Positions 8,461 to 17,325 are shown, numbered from the stretch's first letter. The stretch is DNA of 64,000 nucleotides from CAZKEW01 sp964580435 (GCA_964580435.1 CAZOKP010000001.1:1-64000); one strand, 5' to 3'. A program made the numbers and translations. The notes: a model not told the origin generated them from the sequence alone.

Positions 8461-9708
8461 TTAAAGCTCCACGCTCAGAGAAAGCGAAAGCCGCCCGGCC
8501 TTGAGCGAATTCCCCGATCCGCTCTCCCGGCCGAAGGAAGCGCTGAAATCCAGGGCTATCATTCTCCAGTGAAGGCCTGTGCCCGCTGAAAAATAGGTGT
8601 AGGCGGAATTGGGCAGCCGGATCGGCTGAGGATCGTAAACCACGCCGAGCCGCAGAGGAACGACGCCGTCTGCTTTGAAAATCCTCAAACCGATCAAATA
8701 CTCCGCTCCCAGGCCCCATTTGAAGGTATCCTTGAAGTTTCTTTCCATCGCCTCGCCGAAATATTCGACTTTGTATCCCGACCAGTTGAAATATGATAGG
8801 TCGGAGACGACCTGGAATTTAGGTGAGATTTTGTAGCTTATCCCCGCGCCCAAGACCAGAGGCTGCTTGTAAGAGTCGGCAGAATTGGCCGCGATCTTTA
8901 TATCTGTCCCGCCGGCGGGGGCGTAATACTGCAGCATGCTTTGGCTCTGCGATTTCTTGGTGTAAGGCGTCCGGAAGACCAGGCCGGCGGTCCATTTATC
9001 GGTGATCCTAGCGCTGATCCCTCCGTTCAGGAAAAATCCGGAGAAATCCTGGGCTTTGTTATCGCTGATTGTTACGCCCGGGTCCAGGTATGTTTCCTCG
9101 ATCTCCCTATTGAGGTCGCCGCTGACAAAATTAAACCCGAGCCCGATTTGGAGGCGGCGGCCGAGCCGGCGCGCAACGGAAAGGTTCGTATTCCGCAGAA
9201 CGCCCTTCTGGGCGAAATCAAGGGTGTAATAGAGGGCGCCCTGGAAATAGGACTCGACGCTCGCGCCGGGCCGGTCATAGATCTCCGTGAGTGCCACGGT
9301 CAAGGCAAAAGCCCAGCCTTTGAACTGGTAGGAAATCCCGCCGAAGTCCAGGGCATAGAGGTTGATGGAAGGATTTCCCGTCGAGAGGAGAACTCCTGTA
9401 TTGATAAGAGAATATTTATAGAGGGAGGCGTAATATGAGCTTATATTGACCGTTGCCGTAAGCCGGGGGAGGTTGAGGAGGAGCGCAGGATTGGTCAGCG
9501 AGACCGAACAGTCGCTGGCGATAGCGAAAGTCGTATCGCCCCGGCCGAGGGCCGGGGCTGTCTGGAACCCGAAAATATTCCATGTCCGGAGCGGCGCCTC
9601 GTCCTCATATTGTCCAAGAACAAGCTGGGCCGGGGCAGAAGCGGGGAAAGCGAGAAGAATGGCGAGAGCCAAAAGGAGCGAAGGCAACGCGATGCGCTTG
9701 GCCATCAT
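8461..9708 (-). CDS. FadL/OmpP1-like outer-membrane beta-barrel protein
   Basis: The signal peptide (hydrophobic residues about 7-25, then AQLVLGQ) is followed by about 390 residues of alternating amphipathic strands. Typical elements are NPALLLNLPR, GISYQFKGW and a C-terminus ending in an aromatic/hydrophobic strand (LSLSLSVEL). This suits the FadL/TodX hydrophobic-substrate transporter class or the related PorV/UPF0164 group. The reading frame stays open upstream to 9867, but that extension runs into intergenic repeat C; the double ATG at 9708/9705 directly before the signal peptide is the credible start. It is followed at three bases by the M14 carboxypeptidase gene. Confidence 0.8.
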   Translation of the reverse strand: MMAKRIALPSLLLALAILLAFPASAPAQLVLGQYEDEAPLRTWNIFGFQTAPALGRGDTTFAIASDCSVSLTNPALLLNLPRLTATVNISSYYASLYKYSLINTGVLLSTGNPSINLYALDFGGISYQFKGWAFALTVALTEIYDRPGASVESYFQGALYYTLDFAQKGVLRNTNLSVARRLGRRLQIGLGFNFVSGDLNREIEETYLDPGVTISDNKAQDFSGFFLNGGISARITDKWTAGLVFRTPYTKKSQSQSMLQYYAPAGGTDIKIAANSADSYKQPLVLGAGISYKISPKFQVVSDLSYFNWSGYKVEYFGEAMERNFKDTFKWGLGAEYLIGLRIFKADGVVPLRLGVVYDPQPIRLPNSAYTYFSAGTGLHWRMIALDFSASFGRESGSGNSLKAGRLSLSLSVEL

Positions 9709-9834
9709 TATTAGGGGCTGCCATTTTACCAGAAATTTGGTGACATGAACAAGAATTCTTTTGAATTCGGTTTGCCTGCCTTCAAGATAAAGCGAGGGGT
9801 GTGGGCGCAGAAGGCCGTCCGAGCAGCAAGCATC

Positions 9835-9945
9835 GAGGCGTGGGTGGCACGGCGTCAGTCCCCGCAACGCCCGCAGCGAATGGGGTGGGTGGGCGGGTCC
9901 TAAGCGAGGACGGACGGGGACGCGCCGTGACAGGACCTACGCCGG
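9835..9945 (-). repeat. GC-rich intergenic repeat, copy C (with surrounding spacer)
   Basis: Read on the minus strand this stretch has GGTCCTGTCACGG, a GC-rich middle, then GCTGCGGGCG and CCGTGCCACCC, in the same order as copy B. It also contains the inverted pair GTCCTAAGCGAGGAC. It occupies most of the 350-bp gap between the FadL-like gene and fabH. The rest of that gap holds only the fabH promoter. Confidence 0.45.
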
Positions 9946-9994
9946 TTTGGGAGCAAATTCGCGTGCCTTCGAGCCCATACCCCGAGCTTAGCTA

Positions 9995-10023
9995 TTGGCA
10001 ATTTCGTTCATTATGTGTATCCT
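9995..10023 (+). promoter_or_regulatory. Sigma70-like promoter for fabH
   Basis: TTGGCA (9995-10000), 17 bp, TATCCT (10018-10023). The ATG of fabH is 35 bp downstream, a normal leader length. Confidence 0.5.
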
Positions 10024-10057
10024 ATTAAGCTGAGATTTCTTGAAGCGAGAGACGAAA

Positions 10058-11053
10058 ATGAGACATGAACACGGAAGAAAAATCAAAATAACGTCCACGG
10101 GCTTCTATGTGCCGGAAAAGATTTTGACCAATGCCGACCTCGAGAAGATGGTCGATACGACTGACGAGTGGATTGTCACTCGGACGGGGATAAAAGAGAG
10201 GCACATCGCTTCAGAGAGCCAGGCCACCTCCGACCTCTGCCTGGAAGCAGCCAAGCGGACCTTGCGGCATGGAAGCCTCCATGTCAAGGATATTGACCTC
10301 ATCATTGTCGCTACATCAACACCAGATACCCTTTTTCCATCGACGGCCTGCTGGGTGCAGCAGGGACTCGAGGCTGACCATGTGCCGGCGTTTGATATCA
10401 GCGCCGGCTGCACGGGATTTCTCTACGGCATGATTCTGGCGGAAAGCCTGATCCTGAGCGGGGTTAACAGGCGCGTCCTGCTCATCGGAAGCGAGATGTT
10501 AACCAAGATTACAAACTGGAAGGACCGCAATACCTGCGTCCTTTTCGGCGACGCTGCCGGTGCCGTAGTCCTCGAAGAGAGCAAGGACGATTCGGGCATG
10601 CTTTCCCACTACTGGCAGGCGGACGGGTCTCTGGCCAACCTGCTTTTGATGCCGGCCGGCGGGTCCAGAATGCCGGCATCCCTGCAGACTGTGACCAGTG
10701 ACCTTCACTGCCTCCAGATGAAGGGAAATGAGGTTTTCAAGCACGCCGTAAAGAGGATGGGAGAGGCGGCTGTTGAGGCATTGAAGAAGGCGGGGCTGAG
10801 CAAAGAGGACGTCCGCTGGCTGCTCCCGCACCAGGCCAACACGAGAATCATCGATGCCACTGGAGAAAGGCTCAAGCTTTCTCCAGAAAAGGTTTACGTC
10901 AATATCGAGAGATATGGGAACGTATCTGTGGCCTCCATCCCCATAAGCCTCCACGAGCTCCACGAGGAACGAAAGCTCAAGAAAGGGGATATTGTTTTGA
11001 TGGATGCTTTCGGCGCCGGGTTCACTTGGGCCGCGGTCGTTTATCGCTGGTAG
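10058..11053 (+). CDS. fabH: Beta-ketoacyl-ACP synthase III (FabH)
   Basis: FabH starts fatty acid synthesis by condensing acetyl-CoA (or a branched acyl-CoA) with malonyl-ACP. About 331 residues carry the full thiolase-fold signatures: TDEWIVTRTGIKER near the N-terminus, the active-site Cys in ISAGCTGF, the catalytic His in HQANTRII, and the Asn in YGNVSVAS. The open frame begins at a TTG at 10040; I prefer the ATG at 10058, six codons later. The gene stands alone, with its own promoter upstream and ccdA converging downstream, rather than in a fab cluster. Confidence 0.95.
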   Translation: MRHEHGRKIKITSTGFYVPEKILTNADLEKMVDTTDEWIVTRTGIKERHIASESQATSDLCLEAAKRTLRHGSLHVKDIDLIIVATSTPDTLFPSTACWVQQGLEADHVPAFDISAGCTGFLYGMILAESLILSGVNRRVLLIGSEMLTKITNWKDRNTCVLFGDAAGAVVLEESKDDSGMLSHYWQADGSLANLLLMPAGGSRMPASLQTVTSDLHCLQMKGNEVFKHAVKRMGEAAVEALKKAGLSKEDVRWLLPHQANTRIIDATGERLKLSPEKVYVNIERYGNVSVASIPISLHELHEERKLKKGDIVLMDAFGAGFTWAAVVYRW

Positions 11054-11069
11054 CTCGGTCGCGCTGACC

Positions 11070-11786
11070 CTAATATTGAAGCAGGCCGGAGAGGCGGGAG
11101 AAGTAGCCCGCGACGAGCGCCACTCCCACGATAATTAACAGAATCCCACCCCCGATCTCGATCGCTCTGAAATATTTCCGAACGGATTGGAAATATTCAA
11201 AGAATTTGTGGAGGATGAGGCCCGTCAAAAAGAAGGGAATGCCGAGGCCGGCCGAATAAACAGCCAGCAGGATGATCCCTTTCAGCACGCTCTGGGTGGT
11301 GGCGGCAAGAGTCAGGATAGACCCGAGGATCGGGCCGACGCAGGGCGTCCAACCCGCTCCAAAGGCCATGCCCACGAGGAGCGTCCCCAGAAGGCCCAGG
11401 GGCTTTTTCTTGAGATGGATGGCCCGTTCCTTGTCCAGAAAACGGAGCCTGAATACCCCGGCAAAGTGAAGGCCCATCAGGATAATGATCGCGCCGCCGA
11501 TGATCTCAACCCAGCGGATATTCTTCGACAGGAACTTCCCGATGAACGTGGCCGACGCCCCCAGGGTGATAAAAATGACCGAAAACCCGAGAATAAAAAA
11601 GAGCGAACTGAGAATAACCTTCTTTCTGACCCGCTTCAGGTTTTCCTTCTGCGAGAGCTCTTCGATGGACACGCCCGTGATAAAGGCGATATACGAGGGG
11701 ATGAGCGGAAGCACGCACGGCGAGAGGAAGGAAAGAAGGCCGGCAGAGAGCGCCACCAGGAGAGATACGTTTTCGGCGCCCGACAT
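11070..11786 (-). CDS. ccdA: Cytochrome c biogenesis/thiol transport protein CcdA
   Basis: CcdA carries reducing equivalents across the inner membrane to periplasmic thioredoxin-like proteins. The 238-residue polytopic protein has six hydrophobic helices and the two redox cysteines in conserved Pro-rich contexts, LSPCVLPLIPSY in helix 1 and GWTPCVGPILG in helix 4. It lies 19 bp after the TlpA-like gene on the same strand, the usual partner arrangement (electrons pass from CcdA to TlpA/ResA). Confidence 0.94.
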   Translation of the reverse strand: MSGAENVSLLVALSAGLLSFLSPCVLPLIPSYIAFITGVSIEELSQKENLKRVRKKVILSSLFFILGFSVIFITLGASATFIGKFLSKNIRWVEIIGGAIIILMGLHFAGVFRLRFLDKERAIHLKKKPLGLLGTLLVGMAFGAGWTPCVGPILGSILTLAATTQSVLKGIILLAVYSAGLGIPFFLTGLILHKFFEYFQSVRKYFRAIEIGGGILLIIVGVALVAGYFSRLSGLLQY

Positions 11787-11805
11787 GTCTTTAGATTTCT
11801 TTAGA

Positions 11806-12479
11806 TTATTCCGCAGCCAACTGCTGGAAATATTTTAGGAGCATATCCTTGGTCATCTGCCCGACCTGTTTGTTCCGGATCCGGCCCTGTTTGTCGATGA
11901 CGATCGTTGTGGGGATGAATTGGCCCGGCTGATAATCGTCAAGCAATTTTTCCGTGGTGCTTCTCGTTTCCAGAACTACGGGATAGTTGATCTTATATTT
12001 ATCGACAAACGCGACGATCGCGTCCTTGCCCTTGCTGTCCAGGGAAATCCCGAGGATTTCGAGACCCCTGGCTTTTTGCTGTCCGTACACTTCGACGAAG
12101 TCGGGAATCTCGGCGCGGCAGGGAGGGCACCAGGTCGCCCAAAAATTCANNNNNNNNNNNNNNNNNNNNNNNNNNNNNNNNNNNNNNNNNNNNNNNNNNN
12201 NNNNNNNNNNNNNNNNNNNNNNNNNNNNNNNNNNNNNNNNNNNNNNNNNACGAAGTCGGGAATCTCGGCGCGGCAGGGAGGGCACCAGGTCGCCCAAAAA
12301 TTCAAGAAAAGAACCTTGCCTTTATAATCGGAAAGGGAAATTGATTTCCCGCTGAGGTCCATCACGCTAAAATCTGGCGCCTGGGGGTAATTGCCTTGGG
12401 AATGAGCCCGCTGGATTAGGAAAGCCCCGAAGAGGAGCAAAAAAACCACAGGCGCTGCAGCCGCAAAATGCTTTTTCAT
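11806..12479 (-). CDS. TlpA/ResA-like periplasmic thioredoxin, interrupted by an artefactual assembly gap
   Basis: The N-terminal part has a signal peptide or anchor (hydrophobic residues about 6-25) and the redox motif WCPPC. The C-terminal part has the cis-proline region FIPTTIVID. One hundred Ns (12150-12249) break the frame. The 55 bases on each side (12095-12149 and 12250-12304) are identical, so the two contig ends overlap. Removing one copy plus the Ns (155 bp) restores a continuous 172-residue protein of normal length for the family. It receives electrons from CcdA and reduces extracytoplasmic disulfides. The ATG at 12479 follows AAGGAGA. Confidence 0.9.
12150..12249. other. Scaffold gap of 100 N with duplicated 55-bp flanks
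   Basis: Exactly 100 N separates two identical 55-bp sequences. This is the signature of scaffolded contigs whose overlapping ends were not merged; no DNA need be missing. Confidence 0.95.
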
Positions 12480-12522
12480 TTCTATCTCCTTATCTGCCTA
12501 ATGCAAACGCAATAATTCGCGC

Positions 12523-12605
12523 GTCATTGCGAGGAATCTCGTTCCTATGAGACGACGAAGCAATCTCAAGAGAGAGTGAGATTGCCACGCTACTCTCGCG
12601 ATGAC
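12523..12605. repeat. TCATTGCGAG-type palindromic repeat
   Basis: The element starts GTCATTGCGAGGAATCTC and ends with GAGATTGCCACGC...CTCGCGATGAC, which are near-complementary arms. Related copies are at 15754-15790 and 24768-24873. This is a widespread REP-like intergenic family seen in many bacterial phyla. Confidence 0.7.
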
Positions 12606-12720
12606 AACCTAAGCATACTCTGCACGTTTGCCTTAATTCTCATGCCGCCCGCTTCGTCTGGGGCGGGCCCAAATAGACTTAAATTATAGGAATAATCGAG
12701 ATTTTTTTCAAGAGAAATAG

Positions 12721-12761
12721 GGGGACACATAACTTAATTCGGAAATTGATATTGTGTCCCC
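12721..12761. repeat. GGGGACA...TGTCCCC palindromic repeat
   Basis: Imperfect inverted repeat beginning GGGGACACATAA and ending ATATTGTGTCCCC, containing TTAATTCGG. It matches the element at 23236-23296. It lies just downstream of porB and may act as a transcript-end hairpin. Such elements are often linked to REP-associated (RAYT) transposases; none is in this window. Confidence 0.6.
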
Positions 12762-12771
12762 AATTTAATAG

Positions 12772-13671
12772 CTACTTTGCTTCACACTTTTTGAGCAGGC
12801 GCTCCCAGTTGTGGTCGACTTCCGCCTGCATGAACTGGATGTCCTCATCCTTGAGATGGCGGAATCGTCCCTGAAGCCGCAAATAATCAACGATCGGCCT
12901 CTTTTCGCGCGGCCTGATGTTGAGGGTGTATTTTTCTCCGTTTTCGACCTCGTACAGAGGAAAGATGCAGTTCTGGACGACCATCCGTCCGAACTTTATA
13001 GTGTCCTCGGGCCGGGCCTTCCAGCCTGTCGGGCAAGGTGCATAAACATGGAAAAACCGCGTCCCCTTGATGTCCTTGGCCTTCTTCATTTTCTTGTAGA
13101 GGTCTTCGGGATAGCTGGTGTTGGCCGTCGCGATATAGGGAATCCGGTGGGCCGCCATGATGGAGTCGATATCCTTTTTCGGCCTGTTCTTGAAATGCTT
13201 CACGGGCGTGGTCGTCGTCCACGCTCCGTAGGGAGTAGCCGAACTCCGCTGAATCCCTGTATTCATATAGGCTTCGTTGTCATAGCACACATAGATAATG
13301 TCATCATTGCGCTCTGCGGCGCCCGACAGCGCCTGGATGCCGATATCAAAGGTCCCTCCGTCTCCCGCCCAGGCCACGACCGTCGTCTCCGTATCGCCCA
13401 CCATCTCGAGCCCCGCCTTTAATCCCGAGGCCGATGCGGCCGCCGTCTCGAAGGCGCAGTGAAAAATCGGGACAGCAAGCGTGGAGTAGGGGACAGGTCC
13501 GTCGATAACCGACCAGCAGCAGGCCGGGATGCAAAGGGCAGTCTTCTGTCCCAGCGCCTTGAGAACATACCGCATGGCCAGAGTGGCGGCGCATCCTTGG
13601 CAGGCCAGGTTGCCGGAGCTCATCAATTCTTCAACGGGGAGGCTCAGCTTCATCGTCTTTTCTTTTTTCAT
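12772..13671 (-). CDS. porB: Pyruvate-type 2-oxoacid:ferredoxin oxidoreductase, beta subunit
   Basis: This 299-residue subunit carries the thiamine pyrophosphate site: GDGGTFDIGIQALSGAAER is the Mg/TPP motif. It also carries the cysteines for a 4Fe-4S cluster: CQGCAA near residue 22 and further Cys at IPACCWS and APCPTGWK. This fits the four-subunit pyruvate or 2-ketoisovalerate enzymes. The complex oxidatively decarboxylates the 2-oxoacid to acyl-CoA and reduces ferredoxin. Its ATG overlaps the porA stop by four bases. It is the last gene of porC-porD-porA-porB. Confidence 0.93.
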   Translation of the reverse strand: MKKEKTMKLSLPVEELMSSGNLACQGCAATLAMRYVLKALGQKTALCIPACCWSVIDGPVPYSTLAVPIFHCAFETAAASASGLKAGLEMVGDTETTVVAWAGDGGTFDIGIQALSGAAERNDDIIYVCYDNEAYMNTGIQRSSATPYGAWTTTTPVKHFKNRPKKDIDSIMAAHRIPYIATANTSYPEDLYKKMKKAKDIKGTRFFHVYAPCPTGWKARPEDTIKFGRMVVQNCIFPLYEVENGEKYTLNIRPREKRPIVDYLRLQGRFRHLKDEDIQFMQAEVDHNWERLLKKCEAK

Positions 13672-14822
13672 CTTTTCACTCCAATCCAGGTGATCTCCTC
13701 TTCCGGCTTTTCTTTGGCCAGCGTCAGCCGCGCGATTTCCTTGAAATTATCCGGCGTGATGTCCCGTCCGCCGAGTCCTGTGATGAACCCGAAAACCGGC
13801 AAGTCATGATCCGAGCCGTACAGGGCGGATTTGACTTCCTGGAAGAAGATGCCGTGATGCCCGTAGGAAATGTTCCGGTCGACAACGGCGACTTTTTTTG
13901 CTCGGGCCGCAATCTGGCGCACTTTCTCGAACGGGAACGGCCTGAACACCTTGATCCTCAGGTTCCCGGCTTTGATTCCTTCCTGGCGGAGCAGGTCGAC
14001 GCCGACGCGCGCCGTATAGCCGGCCGTGCCCGAGGTAATGAGGATGAGGTCGGCATCATCGCACAAGTAATCTTCGACCAGCCCAAGGTAGCGGCCGAAC
14101 ATCTTTTCGTACTCGCGGCCCGTCTCCTCGATCAAGGCCGGCGCCTTCTCCATATCTCTCTGGAGCTTGTAGCGAAATTCAAAATAGTGTTCCGGGGAAG
14201 TCAGCCCGCCGAACGCATGGGGGTCGGAAGGCGTGAGCCGCACAGGCGGATTGAAGGGAGGAAGGTATGCATCCACTTTGGCCTGGTCGGGGATGTCCAC
14301 GACCTCATATGTGTGGGAAAGGGCAAAGGCGTCGAGGATGACCATGCTCGGGATGAGAAGCCGCTCAGAAACCTTGAAGGCCTGGATAACGGTATCCAGC
14401 ACTTCCTGGTTGGAGGCGCAGTAAAACTGGATCCAGCCCGTATCGCGCTGCGAAAGGCTGTCGTTCTGGTCCGTCCAGATGCTCCAGCCGGGGGCCATGG
14501 CGCGGTTGATATTGCCCATGACCACGGGCATCCGTCCCCCCGAAGCCCAGTGAAGGAGCTCATGCATGAGCGTCAAGCCCTGGGATGAGGTCGCAGTGAA
14601 CGTCCGCGCTCCCGCCAGGGAAGCGGCGATGCAGGCGGCCATCGCGGAATGCTCCGATTCGACCTTGATGAACTTGGCGTCCAACGTCTTGCTCGCGCAC
14701 ATCTCTGAGAGCAGCTCGACAACCTGCGTCTGCGGCGTGATGGGGTAGGCGGCGATGACCTGGGTGCGGGCCAGCGTGGCTCCCCAGGAGAGGGCGTGGT
14801 TTCCCATGATGACTTTCTTCAT
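13668..14822 (-). CDS. porA: Pyruvate-type 2-oxoacid:ferredoxin oxidoreductase, alpha subunit
   Basis: About 384 residues. The N-terminal pyrimidine-binding domain has AAYPITPQTQVVE and ATSSQGLTLMHE, and the C-terminal transketolase-like domain ends near FITGLGGRDITPD. The frame is open up to 14861, but the ATG at 14822 is preceded by GGAGG at good spacing and overlaps the porD stop (ATGA), which fixes the start by translational coupling. It pairs with PorB to build the TPP active site. Confidence 0.93.
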   Translation of the reverse strand: MKKVIMGNHALSWGATLARTQVIAAYPITPQTQVVELLSEMCASKTLDAKFIKVESEHSAMAACIAASLAGARTFTATSSQGLTLMHELLHWASGGRMPVVMGNINRAMAPGWSIWTDQNDSLSQRDTGWIQFYCASNQEVLDTVIQAFKVSERLLIPSMVILDAFALSHTYEVVDIPDQAKVDAYLPPFNPPVRLTPSDPHAFGGLTSPEHYFEFRYKLQRDMEKAPALIEETGREYEKMFGRYLGLVEDYLCDDADLILITSGTAGYTARVGVDLLRQEGIKAGNLRIKVFRPFPFEKVRQIAARAKKVAVVDRNISYGHHGIFFQEVKSALYGSDHDLPVFGFITGLGGRDITPDNFKEIARLTLAKEKPEEEITWIGVKR

Positions 14823-15118
14823 TTCTTTTCCTCCACCATGGCGATGCACTTGGACGGGCATTCTTCAGCGCAGATGCCGCAGCCCTTGCAGTAGTCATAG
14901 TCGACGACGGGGAATTCGTTCTCGATATAAATGGCCACGTCGGGGCAGAACTTCCAGCAGATGCCGCACTGAATGCAGTTCGAGAGGTCGACCACGGGGC
15001 GGATGTTACGCCAGGCTCCGGTCTTGTTGAAGAGCATCGAGCCGAGCGACATGGGCATGAGCGGGACGTCCTTTTCCGACTGAAAGATGATTTTTTCGTG
15101 TTTCTTCTTATTTTTCAT
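14819..15118 (-). CDS. porD: 2-oxoacid:ferredoxin oxidoreductase, delta (ferredoxin-like) subunit
   Basis: The 99-residue subunit has two complete 4Fe-4S motifs, CIQCGICWKFCP and CKGCGICAEECP, which pass electrons from the catalytic subunits to external ferredoxin. The N-terminal 45 residues (PLMPMSLGS, TGAWRNIRPV) are the standard PorD extension. Its stop overlaps the porA ATG and its start follows AAGGA. It is the second gene of the operon. Confidence 0.94.
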   Translation of the reverse strand: MKNKKKHEKIIFQSEKDVPLMPMSLGSMLFNKTGAWRNIRPVVDLSNCIQCGICWKFCPDVAIYIENEFPVVDYDYCKGCGICAEECPSKCIAMVEEKK

Positions 15119-15140
15119 GAATCCGAATCCTTACCCGAAA

Positions 15141-15695
15141 TTATAAGACCTTCTCGGCGAGTTCGTAGGCTTCCCTGGCCGCCGCGACGTTATCCTCCGG
15201 CTTCGAGGGGATTCCCTCCCGGATGGCCTGGAGCAGGGACTCCTCCTTGGTCAGGTTCAAAATCTTGATGACGGCGCCGACGATGGCCGTATTGACGATG
15301 GGCGCGGCCAAAGAGCCCAGCTTGTGCTTGACCGCGATTCCCGTGGCATTGATCGCAGCCACGCGGTATTTCTTAGCGATTTTGAACTCTGCCGGCCGCT
15401 TGTCGCTGTTGATGATGATGACACCGCCTTCCTTCAACCCTTCGGTCACGTCGATGGCGTCAACGAGGGTGGGGTCCACGACGACGACGTGATCCGGCGC
15501 ATAGATGCGGCTTTTATCGTAGATGGGCTTGTTGTCGATGCGGATAAAGGCGAAAACCGGAGCCCCGCGCCTCTCTACGCCGAATTCCGGGTAGGCCTGG
15601 ACATAATTCCCTTCTTTTGCGAGGGCGTCGGCCAGGACTTTGGAAGCTACGACTGTCCCCTGGCCACCTCTGCCGTGGAATCTGATCTCAACCAT
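15141..15695 (-). CDS. porC: 2-oxoacid:ferredoxin oxidoreductase, gamma subunit
   Basis: This 184-residue subunit is recognised by the N-terminal FHGRGGQGTVVASKVLA signature, YPEFGVERRGAPV and the ITNTAIVGA-like stretch (here VNTAIVGAV). It is the first gene of the por operon, with AGGAGA before the ATG. A separately encoded gamma subunit together with delta, alpha and beta identifies the four-subunit form found in archaea and many anaerobic bacteria rather than the single-chain clostridial enzyme. Confidence 0.94.
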   Translation of the reverse strand: MVEIRFHGRGGQGTVVASKVLADALAKEGNYVQAYPEFGVERRGAPVFAFIRIDNKPIYDKSRIYAPDHVVVVDPTLVDAIDVTEGLKEGGVIIINSDKRPAEFKIAKKYRVAAINATGIAVKHKLGSLAAPIVNTAIVGAVIKILNLTKEESLLQAIREGIPSKPEDNVAAAREAYELAEKVL

Positions 15696-15753
15696 CTTGC
15701 TCTCCTAACTCATGCAAACCTGACAATATATTATAGCAAACCCCTGCCGAATG

Positions 15754-15790
15754 GTCATGGCGAGGAGTGAAACGACGACGCAATCTCAGC
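15754..15790. repeat. TCATTGCGAG-type repeat, half element
   Basis: GTCATGGCGAGGAGTGAAACGACGACGCAATCTC is one degenerate arm of the family at 12523-12605. It ends flush against the fumarase stop codon. Confidence 0.5.
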
Positions 15791-16648
15791 TTAAAGTTCA
15801 AACCCTATGACTCGGTGTGAATGGCACTGGATGTTCACGGCTGCCGGCATCGATGCGATATGGCAGGGGAACGATTCCACATGGACAGCCAGGGCCGTGA
15901 TTCTTCCACCCATTCCCTGAGGACCGATGCCCAGCTTATTAATCCTCTCGAGCAGGCGGCTTTCCATATCAGCGTAGAACGGGTCAGCGTTGTGCGAGCC
16001 CAGCGGGCGCCGCAGAAGCGCTTTCTTGGCCAGCCAGGCGGCGTACTCGAAGTTGCCGCCGACACCGACGCCGACGATGATCGGCGGGCAGGGGTTGGAA
16101 CCGCCCTTGTCCGCTGTCTCGACCACAAAATCCTCAATCCCTTCTTGTCCGGCCGCAGGCGCGAACATCCGGACGGCGCTCATGTTCTCCGCGCCGCCGC
16201 CCTTAGCGATGAAGGTCACTTTGAAGGCATCCCCGGGAACAAGCTCCCAGTGAATGTATGCCGGTGTATTAGTGCCGGTATTTTTTCTCCGGATGGGGTC
16301 CTCGACCACGGATTTCCGGAGATAGCCCTCAGCGTAGCCGAGGCGCGTTCCTTCGAAGATGGCATCGCGGAGGCTGGCAAGCCCGTCATCCTTGTTGAGC
16401 TTCACATCCTCTCCGAGTTCTACGGAAAATACCGCTAATCCTGTGTCCTGGCAGAGCCCAAGCTTTTCTTCGCAGGCGATCTGGGCGTTCTGGAGCATCT
16501 GGTTGAAAACTTCTTTCCCTGCCGGGGATTCCTCCTTTTTTGCCATCTCCTTGATGACTGCGAGAACATCATCCTGGAGCTCGAAATTGGCTTCCTGGAC
16601 AAGATTTTTTATTCTGTCCCTGACTTCGGATAATTTTACGACTTTCAC
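15791..16648 (-). CDS. Class I fumarate hydratase, alpha subunit
   Basis: The 285-residue iron-sulfur hydro-lyase subunit interconverts fumarate and malate; tartrate dehydratase alpha is the nearest alternative. The three cluster cysteines are visible in GLCQDTG, SNPCPP and IQCHSHR. Other family blocks are NTPAYIHW and GGGAENMS. The start is GTG at 16648, backed by a strong GGAGG. Two-subunit enzymes need a beta subunit, which is normally adjacent; it is absent here because a REP-like repeat and porC follow, so beta must be encoded elsewhere. Confidence 0.9.
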   Translation of the reverse strand: MKVVKLSEVRDRIKNLVQEANFELQDDVLAVIKEMAKKEESPAGKEVFNQMLQNAQIACEEKLGLCQDTGLAVFSVELGEDVKLNKDDGLASLRDAIFEGTRLGYAEGYLRKSVVEDPIRRKNTGTNTPAYIHWELVPGDAFKVTFIAKGGGAENMSAVRMFAPAAGQEGIEDFVVETADKGGSNPCPPIIVGVGVGGNFEYAAWLAKKALLRRPLGSHNADPFYADMESRLLERINKLGIGPQGMGGRITALAVHVESFPCHIASMPAAVNIQCHSHRVIGFEL

Positions 16649-16818
16649 AAGATACCTCCTCCCAAATGATGTTAAACCAAGGAATGACGTTCTAGTTTAG
16701 GACGCTCGGGAGGTAGTGTCAAGGGGACGGATCAAGTCATCTAAAAATCTAACCCTGGCAGATCAGGGAAAGGAGGTTTCTCTGATAACCTAATCTTCTT
16801 GGGAGAGGAGGTTAGGAC

Positions 16819-17325
16819 ATGGACCTGAAGAGCCGGAAAGCCTACATGGACGCCATTTCCGAACGCTATCACAAGGCCTGCAAGCATGCCTAGACTCCCA
16901 TCCTGAACGAACTCTGCGACGTGTCTGGATACAATCGCAAGTACGCCATCTGGAAAATCAACCACTGGCGAACGCACCAAGCCGTGCCGCCGCCGGATTT
17001 ATGGCCGGACCAAACCGGGCACGCTTCTCCGGCATCAGATTCCGGTCCGCTGTGAACACTGGAATGAGACCTATTCCAGCCTTGCCTCAAGCGAGTGCGC
17101 ACAACTCGTCGCGGGAGTCATCTTCGCCGGGTTTAAGATCAGGCCAAAACACCCCTGGACCGTCTTCTTGCTTGCTCCGGAGTCGACCAAAAGAAACTGC
17201 TGGAGCTTAAGGCGCTGGCCGACCGAACAGATCCTTTTGAGCTGGCTGAAAGGGACCAACAGAGGCTGGAACGAATCTGGAAGCTGGCTCACTATAGGTG
17301 GAAGCCGGCAGAAAAAGCGGAATAA
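16819..17325 (+). pseudogene. Degraded ISNCY-type transposase (integrase-like)
   Basis: An ATG after AGGAGG opens a frame reading SERYHKACKHA, then a TAG, then ILNELCDVSGYNRKYAI, the N-terminal helical region of ISNCY-type transposases. In a second frame KPGTLLRHQIPVRCEHWNE continues, and a third frame closes with ADRTDPFELAERDQ and LERIWKLAHYR, the typical C-terminal helix. The DDE core is missing. At least one nonsense mutation, two frameshifts and a large internal deletion are present. Confidence 0.7.

Noticed and set aside
9709..9867. 53-codon upstream extension of the FadL-like gene
   Set aside because: It runs into intergenic repeat C, has no ribosome site and would place the signal peptide in the middle of the protein.
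13806..14588. 260-codon plus-strand frame opposite porA
   Set aside because: Shadow of a well-supported oxidoreductase subunit in GC-rich DNA.
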